A stretch of DNA of 34,488 nt from Thiomargarita sp. (lineage in GTDB: Bacteria; Pseudomonadota; Gammaproteobacteria; Beggiatoales; Beggiatoaceae), in assembly GCA_020720115.1 (NCBI GenBank), contig DYPD01000033.1, forward strand, positions 1 to 34,488, in the 5' to 3' direction. Shown piece after piece: positions 26,821 to 33,902 of this stretch. Each line of letters begins with the position of its first letter. Position 1 is the first letter of the stretch. The notes under the pieces were generated by a model. That model worked only from the letters and a program-made list of their open reading frames with translations, was not told where the DNA came from and searched no databases. The position numbers and the translations under genes were made by a program.

Positions 26821-28038
26821 ATGTTTACATTTGTCGCTGGTTGTGACTGGGTGCAACCCTTTCAGATCGCCCGTTTGCCAAAAATCGTGTTTGGTGAAGG
26901 CACTTTTGCGCAACTACCTGAAATTGCTGCTGCTTATGGTCAGCGGGTGTTATTGGTGACGGGGCAGAGTTCCTTTTTGCGTAGCCCGCAATGGCAAACT
27001 TTGCAAGCTGTTTGGCAGCGTAGCGGGGTTACTTGGGAACGGGTCAGCATTCCTGGCGAGCCGTCGCCGCAGTGGATAGATGCGGCAGTTACAGCACATA
27101 AAAATCAAGGCATTAGCCTGGTCATTGGGATTGGCGGCGGGAGTGTGTTGGATGCAGCGAAAGCCATTGCCGGGTTGCTGCCGCATGGCAATTCGGTGTT
27201 GGATCACCTCGAAGGCGTGGGGCGCGGCGTGCCTTATCAGCCACCGGCAACGCCCTTTATTGCGGTGCCGACCACTGCGGGCACGGGTAGCGAGGCGACG
27301 AAAAACGCGGTGCTGAGTCAGCATGGCGCAAATGGTTTCAAAAAATCCTTTCGCCACGAGGCGTTAGTGCCGCAAGTGGCGCTGGTTGACTCGCAATGGC
27401 TGGCATCTTGCCCGCCGGCATTGATCGCTGCCAATGGCATGGATGCCTTCACTCAATTGCTGGAGTCCTACGTTTCTACTCGTGCCAATCCCTTTACCGA
27501 CGCGCTGGCGCTGGCGGGTATTTGCGCTTTTGCGGAGGCTTTTTGGGCGGTGTGGGAAGACCCCGCCGCTGCCAGCGTTGCCCGTCCTAAACTGGCGTAT
27601 GCTGCGCTGCTGTCGGGCATTAATCTGGCGCAAACGGGCTTGGGTTCGGTGCATGGTTTGGCGTCGCCGCTGGGGGCTTTTTACCCTATCCCGCATGGCG
27701 CTGTGTGTGGCACGCTGGTAGCGGAAGCAACCGACATCAACATCGCCGCTTTGCGGGCGCGGTTGCCAAACAGCCCAGCATTGGACAAATACGCTCACAT
27801 CGGGCGGCTGTTAAGTCAGCAACCGACGCTGGAGCGAGACGCGGCTTGGGCGGCATTGGTGAGCACTTTACGCGACTGGACTGTGCGTTTGCAGTTGCCG
27901 CCGTTAAGCCATTACGGGGTGACAGCGGCGAGTTTTGCCGCCATTGTGCAAAATAGCCAGGGCAACAGCATGAAAACCAACCCGCTGCCGCTGACTGATG
28001 CCGAATTACACAGCATTTTGCAGCGCCGCTTTAATTAA
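26821..28038 (+). CDS. Iron-containing alcohol dehydrogenase family protein
   Basis: An NAD(P)-dependent group III dehydrogenase; the substrate is unknown. I choose the ATG at 26821 with AGGG upstream (MFTFVAGCDWVQPFQIARLP), giving 405 residues. The nucleotide motif IGIGGGSVLDAAKAIAG and the stretch VPTTAGTGSEATKNAV are clear. Of the four classical metal ligands, Asp (NGMDAF) and two His (SVHGLAS, IPHGAVCG) are present. The His of DAxxHxxE is Gln here (DAFTQLLES), and the second His of HGMAHP is Ser. I recall a subfamily sharing the Gln, but metal use is uncertain. It is in tandem with a glycosyltransferase 14 bases downstream. Confidence 0.88.
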   Translation: MFTFVAGCDWVQPFQIARLPKIVFGEGTFAQLPEIAAAYGQRVLLVTGQSSFLRSPQWQTLQAVWQRSGVTWERVSIPGEPSPQWIDAAVTAHKNQGISLVIGIGGGSVLDAAKAIAGLLPHGNSVLDHLEGVGRGVPYQPPATPFIAVPTTAGTGSEATKNAVLSQHGANGFKKSFRHEALVPQVALVDSQWLASCPPALIAANGMDAFTQLLESYVSTRANPFTDALALAGICAFAEAFWAVWEDPAAASVARPKLAYAALLSGINLAQTGLGSVHGLASPLGAFYPIPHGAVCGTLVAEATDINIAALRARLPNSPALDKYAHIGRLLSQQPTLERDAAWAALVSTLRDWTVRLQLPPLSHYGVTAASFAAIVQNSQGNSMKTNPLPLTDAELHSILQRRFN

Positions 28039-28052
28039 AAGCTGCTAACCTA

Positions 28053-28946
28053 ATGACTTCAAAGCTATTTTTGCAGGAATGCCAGACCGACTTGCTGTCA
28101 GTCATCATGGTGAATTATAACGCTGGCGAGTGGCTCACGCAGGCGGCGCAGCGCGTGCTGGACTCTGATACTGCGGTAGAACTCTTTGTGCTAGACAATG
28201 CTTCCGAAGATGACAGCTTTACCCACCTGCTGCACCGCTACGGCACAGATGCGCGTTTACACAGCGAGCAATTAGCGCACAACCTAGGCTTTGCCGCTGC
28301 CGTCAATCGAGCACTGCCACATGTGCGCGGTGCTTACATCCTGATTCTCAACCCCGATTGCCTGATTTCCCGCGATACCCTAAGCCGCTTGCGCACCGCG
28401 CTAGACGCATATCCACAGGCAGGCATGGCAGGCGTTTTAGTGCTCAACGAAGATGGCAGCGAACAAGCCAGCAGCCGCCGCCACATTCCCACACCAGGGC
28501 GGGCACTGGTACAACTGCTATTCTTGCATCGGCTGTTTCCGCACTGGCAAACCGTCGCGCAAAGCCGCCAACCGCTCCCCACAGCGCCCGTTGAATTAGA
28601 AGGCATTTCTGGGGCTTTCATGTGCGTGCGTCGCGCCGCAGTAGAACAAGTGGGGTTGCTGGATGAACGCTATTTTTTGCACTGCGAAGACCTCGATTGG
28701 TTCATGCGCTTTCAAGCCGCCGGCTGGCGGATACTGTTTGTGCCACAACTGCGCGTCACACACCTCAAAGGCGTCTGTAGCCGCCGCCAGCCGCTGCGCG
28801 TTTCCTGGTACAAACACCGCGCCATGCTCATGTTTTACCGCAAATTTTTCCGCCACAGTTACCCCGCTCCCTTACTCTGGGTAGTCAGCCTCGGCGTCTG
28901 GCTACGCTTTAGCGCCCTCGCACTGCTACACAGCCTGCGCCGCTGA
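28053..28946 (+). CDS. Family 2 glycosyltransferase (rhamnosyltransferase-like)
   Basis: The product has 297 residues. The GT-A fold reads LSVIMVNYNAGEWLTQA, LFVLDNASEDDSFTHLL, the metal-binding ILILNPDCLISRDT and the acceptor region ISGAFMCVRRAAVEQVGLLDERYFLHCEDLDW. This pattern resembles WbbL-type rhamnosyltransferases of O-antigen and other surface glycans. The basic C-terminus ends in a hydrophobic helix (LLWVVSLGVWLRFSALALLH), suggesting membrane attachment at the cytoplasmic face. The donor sugar cannot be told from sequence. It follows the dehydrogenase gene by 14 bases, so the two are probably co-transcribed. Confidence 0.9.
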   Translation: MTSKLFLQECQTDLLSVIMVNYNAGEWLTQAAQRVLDSDTAVELFVLDNASEDDSFTHLLHRYGTDARLHSEQLAHNLGFAAAVNRALPHVRGAYILILNPDCLISRDTLSRLRTALDAYPQAGMAGVLVLNEDGSEQASSRRHIPTPGRALVQLLFLHRLFPHWQTVAQSRQPLPTAPVELEGISGAFMCVRRAAVEQVGLLDERYFLHCEDLDWFMRFQAAGWRILFVPQLRVTHLKGVCSRRQPLRVSWYKHRAMLMFYRKFFRHSYPAPLLWVVSLGVWLRFSALALLHSLRR

Positions 28947-29038
28947 AGTTTTTGCGCCTGTTCCTGCTCAGTCTGCTTGAACATTGAAGAAATCATTTTG
29001 ATAATGCTGCTCCTCCCATCCACATTTAAGGAACCCTT

Positions 29039-29899
29039 ATGGCAAAGCAACAAAAACAACTCCCCATCGCAATCGTGATTGTCTTGGCAATCCTGTATTT
29101 TTTCGCGCAGAAATTGGGCTTATTGCCTTCCGAATCGCAACAACCTGCACCACCACCGCAGCCAACCGCGCCAATTGATCTAAGCCGTTTGCCGCATTCG
29201 CCGAGTAGTTTTAATAAAGCTAAAACACTGGTGTATAAAGAGATTTATAAGGGACACGAAAAAACTTTTTATTGTAATTGCGCTTTTAACCCGACAGATC
29301 GTTCGGTGGATTTGCAAAGCTGTGGCGTGACGCCGCGCAAAGACAGTAAACGGGCACAGCGCACAGAAGTTGAACATGTGTTTCCCGCGCATCAGTTTGG
29401 TCATTTTCGCCAGTGTTGGCGTGAGCCAGAAAAGGTTTGCCCCGCCGAAGCAGGTAAAAAACAAGCCAGCGGGCGTCAATGCTGTGAGGACACAGATAAG
29501 GTTTTTCTAACTGCGCACAATGACTTGCATAATCTGTATCCGGCTGTGGGAGAAATTAACGGCGATCGTTCTAATTTTAATTGGGGAATGGTCAGCGGCG
29601 AAAAGCGTGAGTATGGCAAATGCGCCATGGAAGTAGATAGCGAAAATCGCCGCGTTGAGCCACCCGCATATGTGCAAGGCGACATTGCGCGGACCATGTT
29701 TTACATGAGTGCAACCTATGGCATCCGCTTATCTAAGCAAGACATTCAGCTTTTTACCGCTTGGAGCCAGCAGGATGCAGTAGATGGCTGGGAGCACGAA
29801 CGGAATCAGCGCATTGAGAAAATTCAGGGCAACCGTAATCCTTTTGTTGATGGCGCTGTGTATGATCCTAACCAAATCGCTCATTATGCAGATGAGTGA
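29039..29899 (+). CDS. Endonuclease I (EndA/Vvn family), membrane-anchored
   Basis: A non-specific His-Me finger nuclease. The product has 286 residues. An N-terminal membrane segment (IAIVIVLAILYFFAQKLGLL) is followed by a Pro/Gln-rich stalk, with no clear signal cleavage site. The catalytic core starts near residue 60. The motif VEHVFPAHQFG holds the general-base His, and TAHNDLHNLYPAVGEINGDRSNF holds the metal Asn. Many Cys (FYCNCAFN, QSCGV, QCWRE, QCCEDT) suggest disulfide stabilisation outside the cytoplasm, as in Vvn. An AAGGA site precedes the ATG. It probably degrades DNA in the periplasm, for nutrition or defence against uptake. Confidence 0.9.
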   Translation: MAKQQKQLPIAIVIVLAILYFFAQKLGLLPSESQQPAPPPQPTAPIDLSRLPHSPSSFNKAKTLVYKEIYKGHEKTFYCNCAFNPTDRSVDLQSCGVTPRKDSKRAQRTEVEHVFPAHQFGHFRQCWREPEKVCPAEAGKKQASGRQCCEDTDKVFLTAHNDLHNLYPAVGEINGDRSNFNWGMVSGEKREYGKCAMEVDSENRRVEPPAYVQGDIARTMFYMSATYGIRLSKQDIQLFTAWSQQDAVDGWEHERNQRIEKIQGNRNPFVDGAVYDPNQIAHYADE

Positions 29900-29946
29900 C
29901 AAGCCTTCCTTCTGTTATTCCCTAAAATCGTTATAAGGACTTGAAT

Positions 29947-31113
29947 ATGTACAAAATTCTCACTTTAAACAATATCTCAGTGGTGGGGTTGGAACGCTTG
30001 CCGCGTGATGCTTACGAAATTGCCTCAGAAATCCAGCACCCAGACGCAGTGCTGTTGCGCTCGTTTAAGCTGCATGATTGGGAAATTCCTGAAACTTTAC
30101 AGGCGGTTGGGCGGGCTGGTGCGGGAGTAAACAATATCCCAGTAGAAAAAATGAGTGCGCGTGGGATTCCAGTCTTCAATGCGCCTGGCGCAAATGCGAA
30201 TGCAGTAAAAGAGTTAGTGCTGGCAGGGATGCTACTGGCAGCGCGTAATATTTGCCAAGCATGGGATTATGCCCGCACTCTGCAAGGCTCTGATGAAGAA
30301 ATAGGTAAACAAGTCGAGGCAGGTAAGAAAAACTATGCAGGTTTTGAATTACCCAATCGCACCCTGGGCGTCGTGGGACTTGGCGCCATTGGGGTTAAAG
30401 TCGCAAACGCAGCCATTGATCTGGGGATGCGCGTGATTGGCTATGATCCACAAATCACCGTGAAAAGCGCTTGGAAGCTATCCTCTAAAGTTGAACAAGC
30501 CACCAGCGTGGATGACATCATGAATCACTCGGATTTCATTACTTTTCATGTCCCACTGATTGATGCCACACGCAATATGATCAACACCGAGCGCCTACAA
30601 CACATGCGCCCTGGCGTGACTATTCTAAACTTCGCCCGCGCCGGGATTGTAGATGACAGCGCCGTGCTGCAAGCCTTAGACGCCGGTAAAATCAATGCCT
30701 ATGTGTGTGATTTTCCAACCAATCAAATCAAGCAACATCCGCGTGTTATCACCTTGCCACATCTAGGCGCATCAACTCAGGAAGCAGAAGACAATTGCGC
30801 CCTAATGGTCGCCGACCAAGTGCGGGATTACTTAGAACAGGGCAGCATCCTCAATTCAGTGAATTTCCCCGACGTGCAAATGCCGCGTGATGGAAATCAT
30901 CCGCGCATCGCCATCGCCAATTCCAATGTACCGAACATGGTTGGACAAATCAGCACCGCAATAGCTAAAGCCAACATCAACATTTTGGATATGCTCAATA
31001 AATCACGCGGTGAATTAGCCTATACCCTGGTAGATGTAGAAACTGCTGTACCTAATTCAGTGCTAGAAGAAATCCGCCAAATTCAAGGCGTACTCAAGGT
31101 ACGAGTGCTTTAA
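29947..31113 (+). CDS. serA: D-3-phosphoglycerate dehydrogenase, short ACT-containing form
   Basis: The first step of serine synthesis, oxidising 3-phosphoglycerate with NAD. The track's TTG at 29941 adds two residues; the ATG at 29947 follows AAGGA and gives 388 residues. Motifs are VGRAGAGVNNIPVEKMSARGIPV, the Rossmann GVVGLGAIGVKVANAA, the catalytic Arg in LNFARAGIVDD and the His in LPHLGASTQEAEDN. The C-terminal ACT domain (HPRIAIANSNVPNMVGQIST) senses serine in relatives. The Glu of the usual TEP motif is not obvious (CDFPTNQIKQHP), a difference I have not seen explained. Confidence 0.94.
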   Translation: MYKILTLNNISVVGLERLPRDAYEIASEIQHPDAVLLRSFKLHDWEIPETLQAVGRAGAGVNNIPVEKMSARGIPVFNAPGANANAVKELVLAGMLLAARNICQAWDYARTLQGSDEEIGKQVEAGKKNYAGFELPNRTLGVVGLGAIGVKVANAAIDLGMRVIGYDPQITVKSAWKLSSKVEQATSVDDIMNHSDFITFHVPLIDATRNMINTERLQHMRPGVTILNFARAGIVDDSAVLQALDAGKINAYVCDFPTNQIKQHPRVITLPHLGASTQEAEDNCALMVADQVRDYLEQGSILNSVNFPDVQMPRDGNHPRIAIANSNVPNMVGQISTAIAKANINILDMLNKSRGELAYTLVDVETAVPNSVLEEIRQIQGVLKVRVL

Positions 31114-31128
31114 GCCTAGATTCACCTA

Positions 31129-31196
31129 TGTAGGGCGAATCAAGCGCAGCGTATCCGCGCCAAAACTCTGGGCGGATACGGCGCAATGCTGCGAAA
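31129..31196. repeat. GTAGGGCGAAT-type palindromic repeat after serA
   Basis: CGTATCCGC (31150-31158) and GCGGATACG (31172-31180) form a 9-base stem, flanked by related arms (AAGCGCAGC and AATGCTGCG). TAGGGCGAATC at the left edge resembles an intergenic repeat that I recall from several sulfur-oxidising and cyanobacterial genomes. It may also work as the serA terminator. Confidence 0.55.
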
Positions 31197-31238
31197 GACG
31201 AAGATTCTTTTCATCTTGCCACAGCAAAGCTGCTTTTT

Positions 31239-31292
31239 CTCGTGCCAGCATCCTACGCGGCACAGCTGAGGAGCGCTCTGCACCTTATGCAG
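31239..31292. repeat. REP-like repeat, copy C
   Basis: CTCGTGCCAGCATCCTACGCGGCAC matches the left arm of copy A at 1225 with two changes. The following GAGGAGCGCTCTGCACCTTATGCAG continues the match with more changes. It lies 15 bases beyond the stop of the antitoxin pseudogene. Confidence 0.65.
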
Positions 31293-31306
31293 ACCCCACT
31301 GCAACT

Positions 31307-31512
31307 TCAACTGCCCGCGCAAACTCGAACTTGTTTCCAGAGAATACCGGTGGCTGGATGAACCTGATGGGCGGCATACCGACGATGAAGTTCATCCCGT
31401 TCTTCTGCTGAAAGCTCCAATGAAAACGGCAGGATGCTTTCCATCTATCCTCCACAAGCTGAATCCGCTTGGAGACAGGCAGCTTTTTAATATCTTCTAC
31501 AATGGTATTCAT
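31307..31512 (-). pseudogene. Addiction-module antitoxin gene with one-base frameshift
   Basis: The start MNTIVEDIKKLPVSKRIQLVED matches the TIGR02574-type addiction module component family. After VEDRWK the reading frame is lost. The next frame continues with ILPFSLELSAEERDELHRRY and AAHQVHPATGILWKQVRV, typical of the same family, to a TGA at 31307. The span is 206 bases, one short of 69 codons. The slip is at the A-run read here as TTT at 31438-31440, where AAAA became AAA. No RelE/ParE-type partner follows; a REP-like repeat lies there instead. A sequencing error in a homopolymer is an alternative explanation. Confidence 0.72.
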
Positions 31513-31548
31513 AATCACACCATGAAAATGTATGGCTAAATGAACAAT

Positions 31549-31576
31549 GGTGTGCAACGAAAAGATGTTGCACACC
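31549..31576. repeat. GGTGTGCAAC perfect palindrome
   Basis: GGTGTGCAAC and GTTGCACACC form a perfect 10-base stem with an 8-base loop. CCTACC follows, so the reverse strand reads GTAGGGTGTGCAAC, a form that I recall from dispersed repeats. It begins where the COR-like remnant is cut off (its TAG is at 31581). Confidence 0.6.
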
Positions 31577-31580
31577 CTAC

Positions 31581-31877
31581 CTATCTGCCGTCCGGCGTGT
31601 CTTCGGCGATGCACAAGGCTCTGTCGAGAAACGTCTGTACCATCGCCCGCAGCAGCAAGTCCTCGTCGGCGCGGGGCAGCCGCGCCACGTTGCTGAAATC
31701 GCACTTGCCGCCGAACACCGCCGCCTCGCTGACGCAGCCGATTTCGTCGCGGTGTTTGCGCACCGCCAGAATCACCGTCGAGGCGTAGCCGTTGAGCAAT
31801 TCCGGTTGCAGCACCACCAAATCGCCGAAGGTAAACCGCATAACCAAGCCATGATTGGCGAGCAGGGTGACGGCGGC
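31581..31877 (-). pseudogene. Remnant of a COR-like winged-helix domain from a large GTPase/STAND protein
   Basis: About 98 codons read AAVTLLANHGLVMRFTFGDL, VVLQPELLNGYASTVILAVR and LPRADEDLLLRAMVQTFLDRALC. This layout (L.P..L...Y, then LL.AMV.. .LC) parallels the COR-A segment of the Roco gene at 33.7 kb (FVLNPRWITYGIYTLL, then FIIDAMIEFNLCYRI) but is clearly a different family member. It has no GTPase part, starts just after a TAA at 31878 and stops at a TAG beside a palindromic repeat. The best reading is a gene fragment left by rearrangement. The exact parent family is uncertain. Confidence 0.5.
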
Positions 31878-32081
31878 TTACCGCCGTACTGAAACATGAA
31901 CCCGCCGAAATCCCGTGTTTGGTGCAGCGGACGGCGGTGACACACAGGGATGTCCGGCGGCAACCCGTGCATCTTGGGATTTTTTCAAATCCGCGTAAAT
32001 CGCCCACAGGTCGAAATTAAAGCGGGCGGCATGGTTTTCCCTCGTCTGGCGGACTTCATCAACGATTTCATCATTCAGCAT
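31878..32081 (-). CDS. Small antitoxin-like protein paired with VapC
   Basis: A 67-residue protein starting MLNDEIVDEVRQTRENHAAR, followed by FNFDLWAIYADLKKSQDARV. I recall such short charged proteins beside PIN-domain toxins, where they act as possible antitoxins; the assignment rests on position and this resemblance. The ATG at 32081 lies inside the vapC end (11-base overlap). The tail after AAGHPCVSPPSAAP (NTGFRRVHVSVRR) may be foreign sequence joined at a breakpoint, because the COR-like remnant follows in the same frame right after the stop. The track's longer start at 32144 lies inside vapC and is rejected. Confidence 0.6.
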   Translation of the reverse strand: MLNDEIVDEVRQTRENHAARFNFDLWAIYADLKKSQDARVAAGHPCVSPPSAAPNTGFRRVHVSVRR

Positions 32082-32553
32082 TGTCTTCCCCCAATAATTC
32101 TTCCGGCGTACAGATAAACGGTAGAAACAAGCCCTTTTCTTCAAGAAAAGCAGCTATTTTTCTTTGCAACTCTGGATTTGCGATATGGCGGCAATTCCAG
32201 GTCAGCAAATAATCCACGCCGTACAATGTCGCAATTGCGATGTGTAGCGCGTCTTCCGCTGCTTTTGCCGGTACAATGCCGTTCTGCACCAATTCAGCGG
32301 CAATGCCGACGGCGTGTTCGTCAATTAGAATCAAGGGAATCTCGGCGACTGCCGCCAGCCGTTTTTGCGCGGCAACCGGGTCACCGGCGGCACACTCCCG
32401 CAACACTGGCTCCGATACAAATAACTTGTATTGTTCGCGTGATTCCCACCAAGCCAGAGTAATCTGTTGATGCGCCGCGCCCAAGATGGTTTTGCTTGGT
32501 TTTGCGGTAAGGTAGCTGATTACCGAGGTTTCAAGATAGATTTTGCGTTTCAT
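32071..32553 (-). CDS. PIN-domain toxin, VapC family
   Basis: The protein has 160 residues. PIN nucleases cut RNA with a cluster of acidic residues and act as toxins in VapBC modules. Visible are the first acidic site IYLETSVISYLTAKPS (Glu in place of the common Asp), LFVSEPVLRECAAGDP, the central Asp in AAEDALHIAIATLYGVDYLL and TWNCRHIANPE. The ATG at 32553 matches the family start (MKRKIYLETS). A GTG at 32577 overlaps the Roco stop as GTGA and could allow coupled translation, adding 8 residues. The toxin gene precedes its candidate antitoxin, the reverse of the common order. Confidence 0.85.
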   Translation of the reverse strand: MKRKIYLETSVISYLTAKPSKTILGAAHQQITLAWWESREQYKLFVSEPVLRECAAGDPVAAQKRLAAVAEIPLILIDEHAVGIAAELVQNGIVPAKAAEDALHIAIATLYGVDYLLTWNCRHIANPELQRKIAAFLEEKGLFLPFICTPEELLGEDNAE

Positions 32554-32573
32554 AACGTATGGGATAATCCGCG

Positions 32574-33779
32574 TCACTCTACCTTGAAAAACGTCCCAAT
32601 TTGCTTAACTAATCCCATGAGTTCACCCACCAATGCCTTAGCGTTCTCGAAGTCAGCCGCTAATCCTTTGAAGAATCGTAGCACAGTTTTTGCAATACCT
32701 TTGCCTGCTACCGGGTCTTGTGCGGCTTCAGCAATTTCTTGGACTTTCTTTAATGCTTCCGCTTTGTCTTCGTCGCTCAATTCACCGGCATTAGTTAATA
32801 GCCTGTGCAAATTTTGCAGGGTTTCTTTGATACCGATTTGCTCACCGGTTGCGGCGGGCATTTGATTGACAGCATTTTGAACCTGCCCACTAATTTCGCC
32901 TAGATTCAAGGTACTTCCAATGATGGGTGAATTTGTAATTGTTTGGTTTCCACTGTTACTCATATAGTTTCCTGATATGTAGAAGTTGAATTGCTCTTGT
33001 CTTTTGTCAGGTGGCATAATTCTCAGTAGTTTTGACACATCGTAAGATATGCCATTCTCATGGATATATTCATTTCTGCCCCGCCCCTCATGTGCCAATA
33101 AAGTTCTGAATGGTGCTCGCCCAGCGTTGCCTGGTAAATGCACCCACTCTTTATAGGGTAGGTCTCTCATGCTTGCTAGAATCTGCGTTACATCATCATA
33201 AAGCGATGAAAAGTAACGATTGGCATGTTGCCCATTCACCCATAAAGACAAACGGCGGGCATGGTAATCAGCCTCTATCAAAGCATCGGGGTTAAAATTA
33301 TTATGTCGCAACTGTGTGCCATTTTGCCACACCATATTTAAAAAGATTTGCGTATGCCGCTTGACAATTAAGTTACAAATAACATGACGCGGCAGAAAAC
33401 TTTCAAAATCCAAATCAAACCGCATAGCTGAATCATAATCAAAGCTAAGTTTTTCTGGTCTATCCGATGAAAGCAGATCAGGGAAAATAAAAATATTTTC
33501 TCTATCAGAGATGCGATAACACAAATTAAATTCTATCATTGCGTCAATAATAAAACGGCAACGTTCCGCTGGATAGGTTAATTCGTGACCATCATTGCCA
33601 ATTGTTTTTATAGATAGAATATTTACAACATCTGAGTAAGATAATTCACCAAACTGTTTTTTTGCAATTTCTGAGAATAATAGTGTATATATTCCATATG
33701 TAATCCAGCGAGGATTTAGAACAAATTCATTAAGCGTGGTCAGTTTTGGAAAATTTGAAATCTCCCCCAAATTATCCAT
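32574..33779 (-). CDS. COR half of a split Roco GTPase, with unusual C-terminal tail
   Basis: A 401-residue ORF starting MDNLGEISNFPKLTTLNEFV. FVLNPRWITYGIYTLLFSEI and FIIDAMIEFNLCYRISD are COR-A signatures; COR-B follows to about residue 265 (FESFLPRHVICNLIVKRHTQ). The tail is N/S/T-rich (YISGNYMSNSGNQTITNSPI, STLNLGEISGQVQNAVNQM) and then amphipathic helical (LSDEDKAEALKKVQEIAEAA, RFFKGLAADFENAKALVGEL). COR domains dimerise Roc GTPases. The frame is open 40 codons upstream to a TAA at 33900, beyond which the Roc domain continues in the same frame. There is no ribosome site before the ATG, so this half may be untranslated. Confidence 0.78.
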   Translation of the reverse strand: MDNLGEISNFPKLTTLNEFVLNPRWITYGIYTLLFSEIAKKQFGELSYSDVVNILSIKTIGNDGHELTYPAERCRFIIDAMIEFNLCYRISDRENIFIFPDLLSSDRPEKLSFDYDSAMRFDLDFESFLPRHVICNLIVKRHTQIFLNMVWQNGTQLRHNNFNPDALIEADYHARRLSLWVNGQHANRYFSSLYDDVTQILASMRDLPYKEWVHLPGNAGRAPFRTLLAHEGRGRNEYIHENGISYDVSKLLRIMPPDKRQEQFNFYISGNYMSNSGNQTITNSPIIGSTLNLGEISGQVQNAVNQMPAATGEQIGIKETLQNLHRLLTNAGELSDEDKAEALKKVQEIAEAAQDPVAGKGIAKTVLRFFKGLAADFENAKALVGELMGLVKQIGTFFKVE

Positions 33780-33899
33780 GTATTGTAATAACCATTGACG
33801 ATCTTGACCACCACTTTTAGGAATATTATGTCTGTCGCATAAAGCATAGAAATCATCTTTTCCAAGAAATGACTGTTTTACAGAAAGATTTCTTAATTC

Positions 33900-33902
33900 T
33901 TA
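33900..33902 (-). other. In-frame TAA separating Roc and COR parts
   Basis: Read on the minus strand the codons are GCT GTT CTT TAA GAA TTA AGA. The 40 codons between this stop and the COR ATG are open and Roco-like (ELRNLSVKQSFLGKDDFYAL, CDRHNIPKSGGQDRQWLLQY). A single base change (for example AAA, CAA or GAA to TAA) explains the break. No frameshift is needed. Confidence 0.85.

Noticed and set aside
26950-27798. Minus-strand ORFs of 135 and 144 residues
   Set aside because: They lie opposite the alcohol dehydrogenase gene and have Arg/Gln-rich shadow composition.
31114-31600. CRISPR array
   Set aside because: The repeats here are different palindromic families without regular spacers. No array is visible anywhere in the window.
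31285-32007. 240-residue minus-strand ORF in the track
   Set aside because: It runs through the antitoxin start, the palindrome and the COR-like remnant in a mixed frame. Only its MNTIVEDIKK segment is real coding sequence.
33900-33902. Stop codon recoding (selenocysteine, pyrrolysine or readthrough)
   Set aside because: The codon is TAA, which neither special amino acid uses, and there is no known readthrough context.
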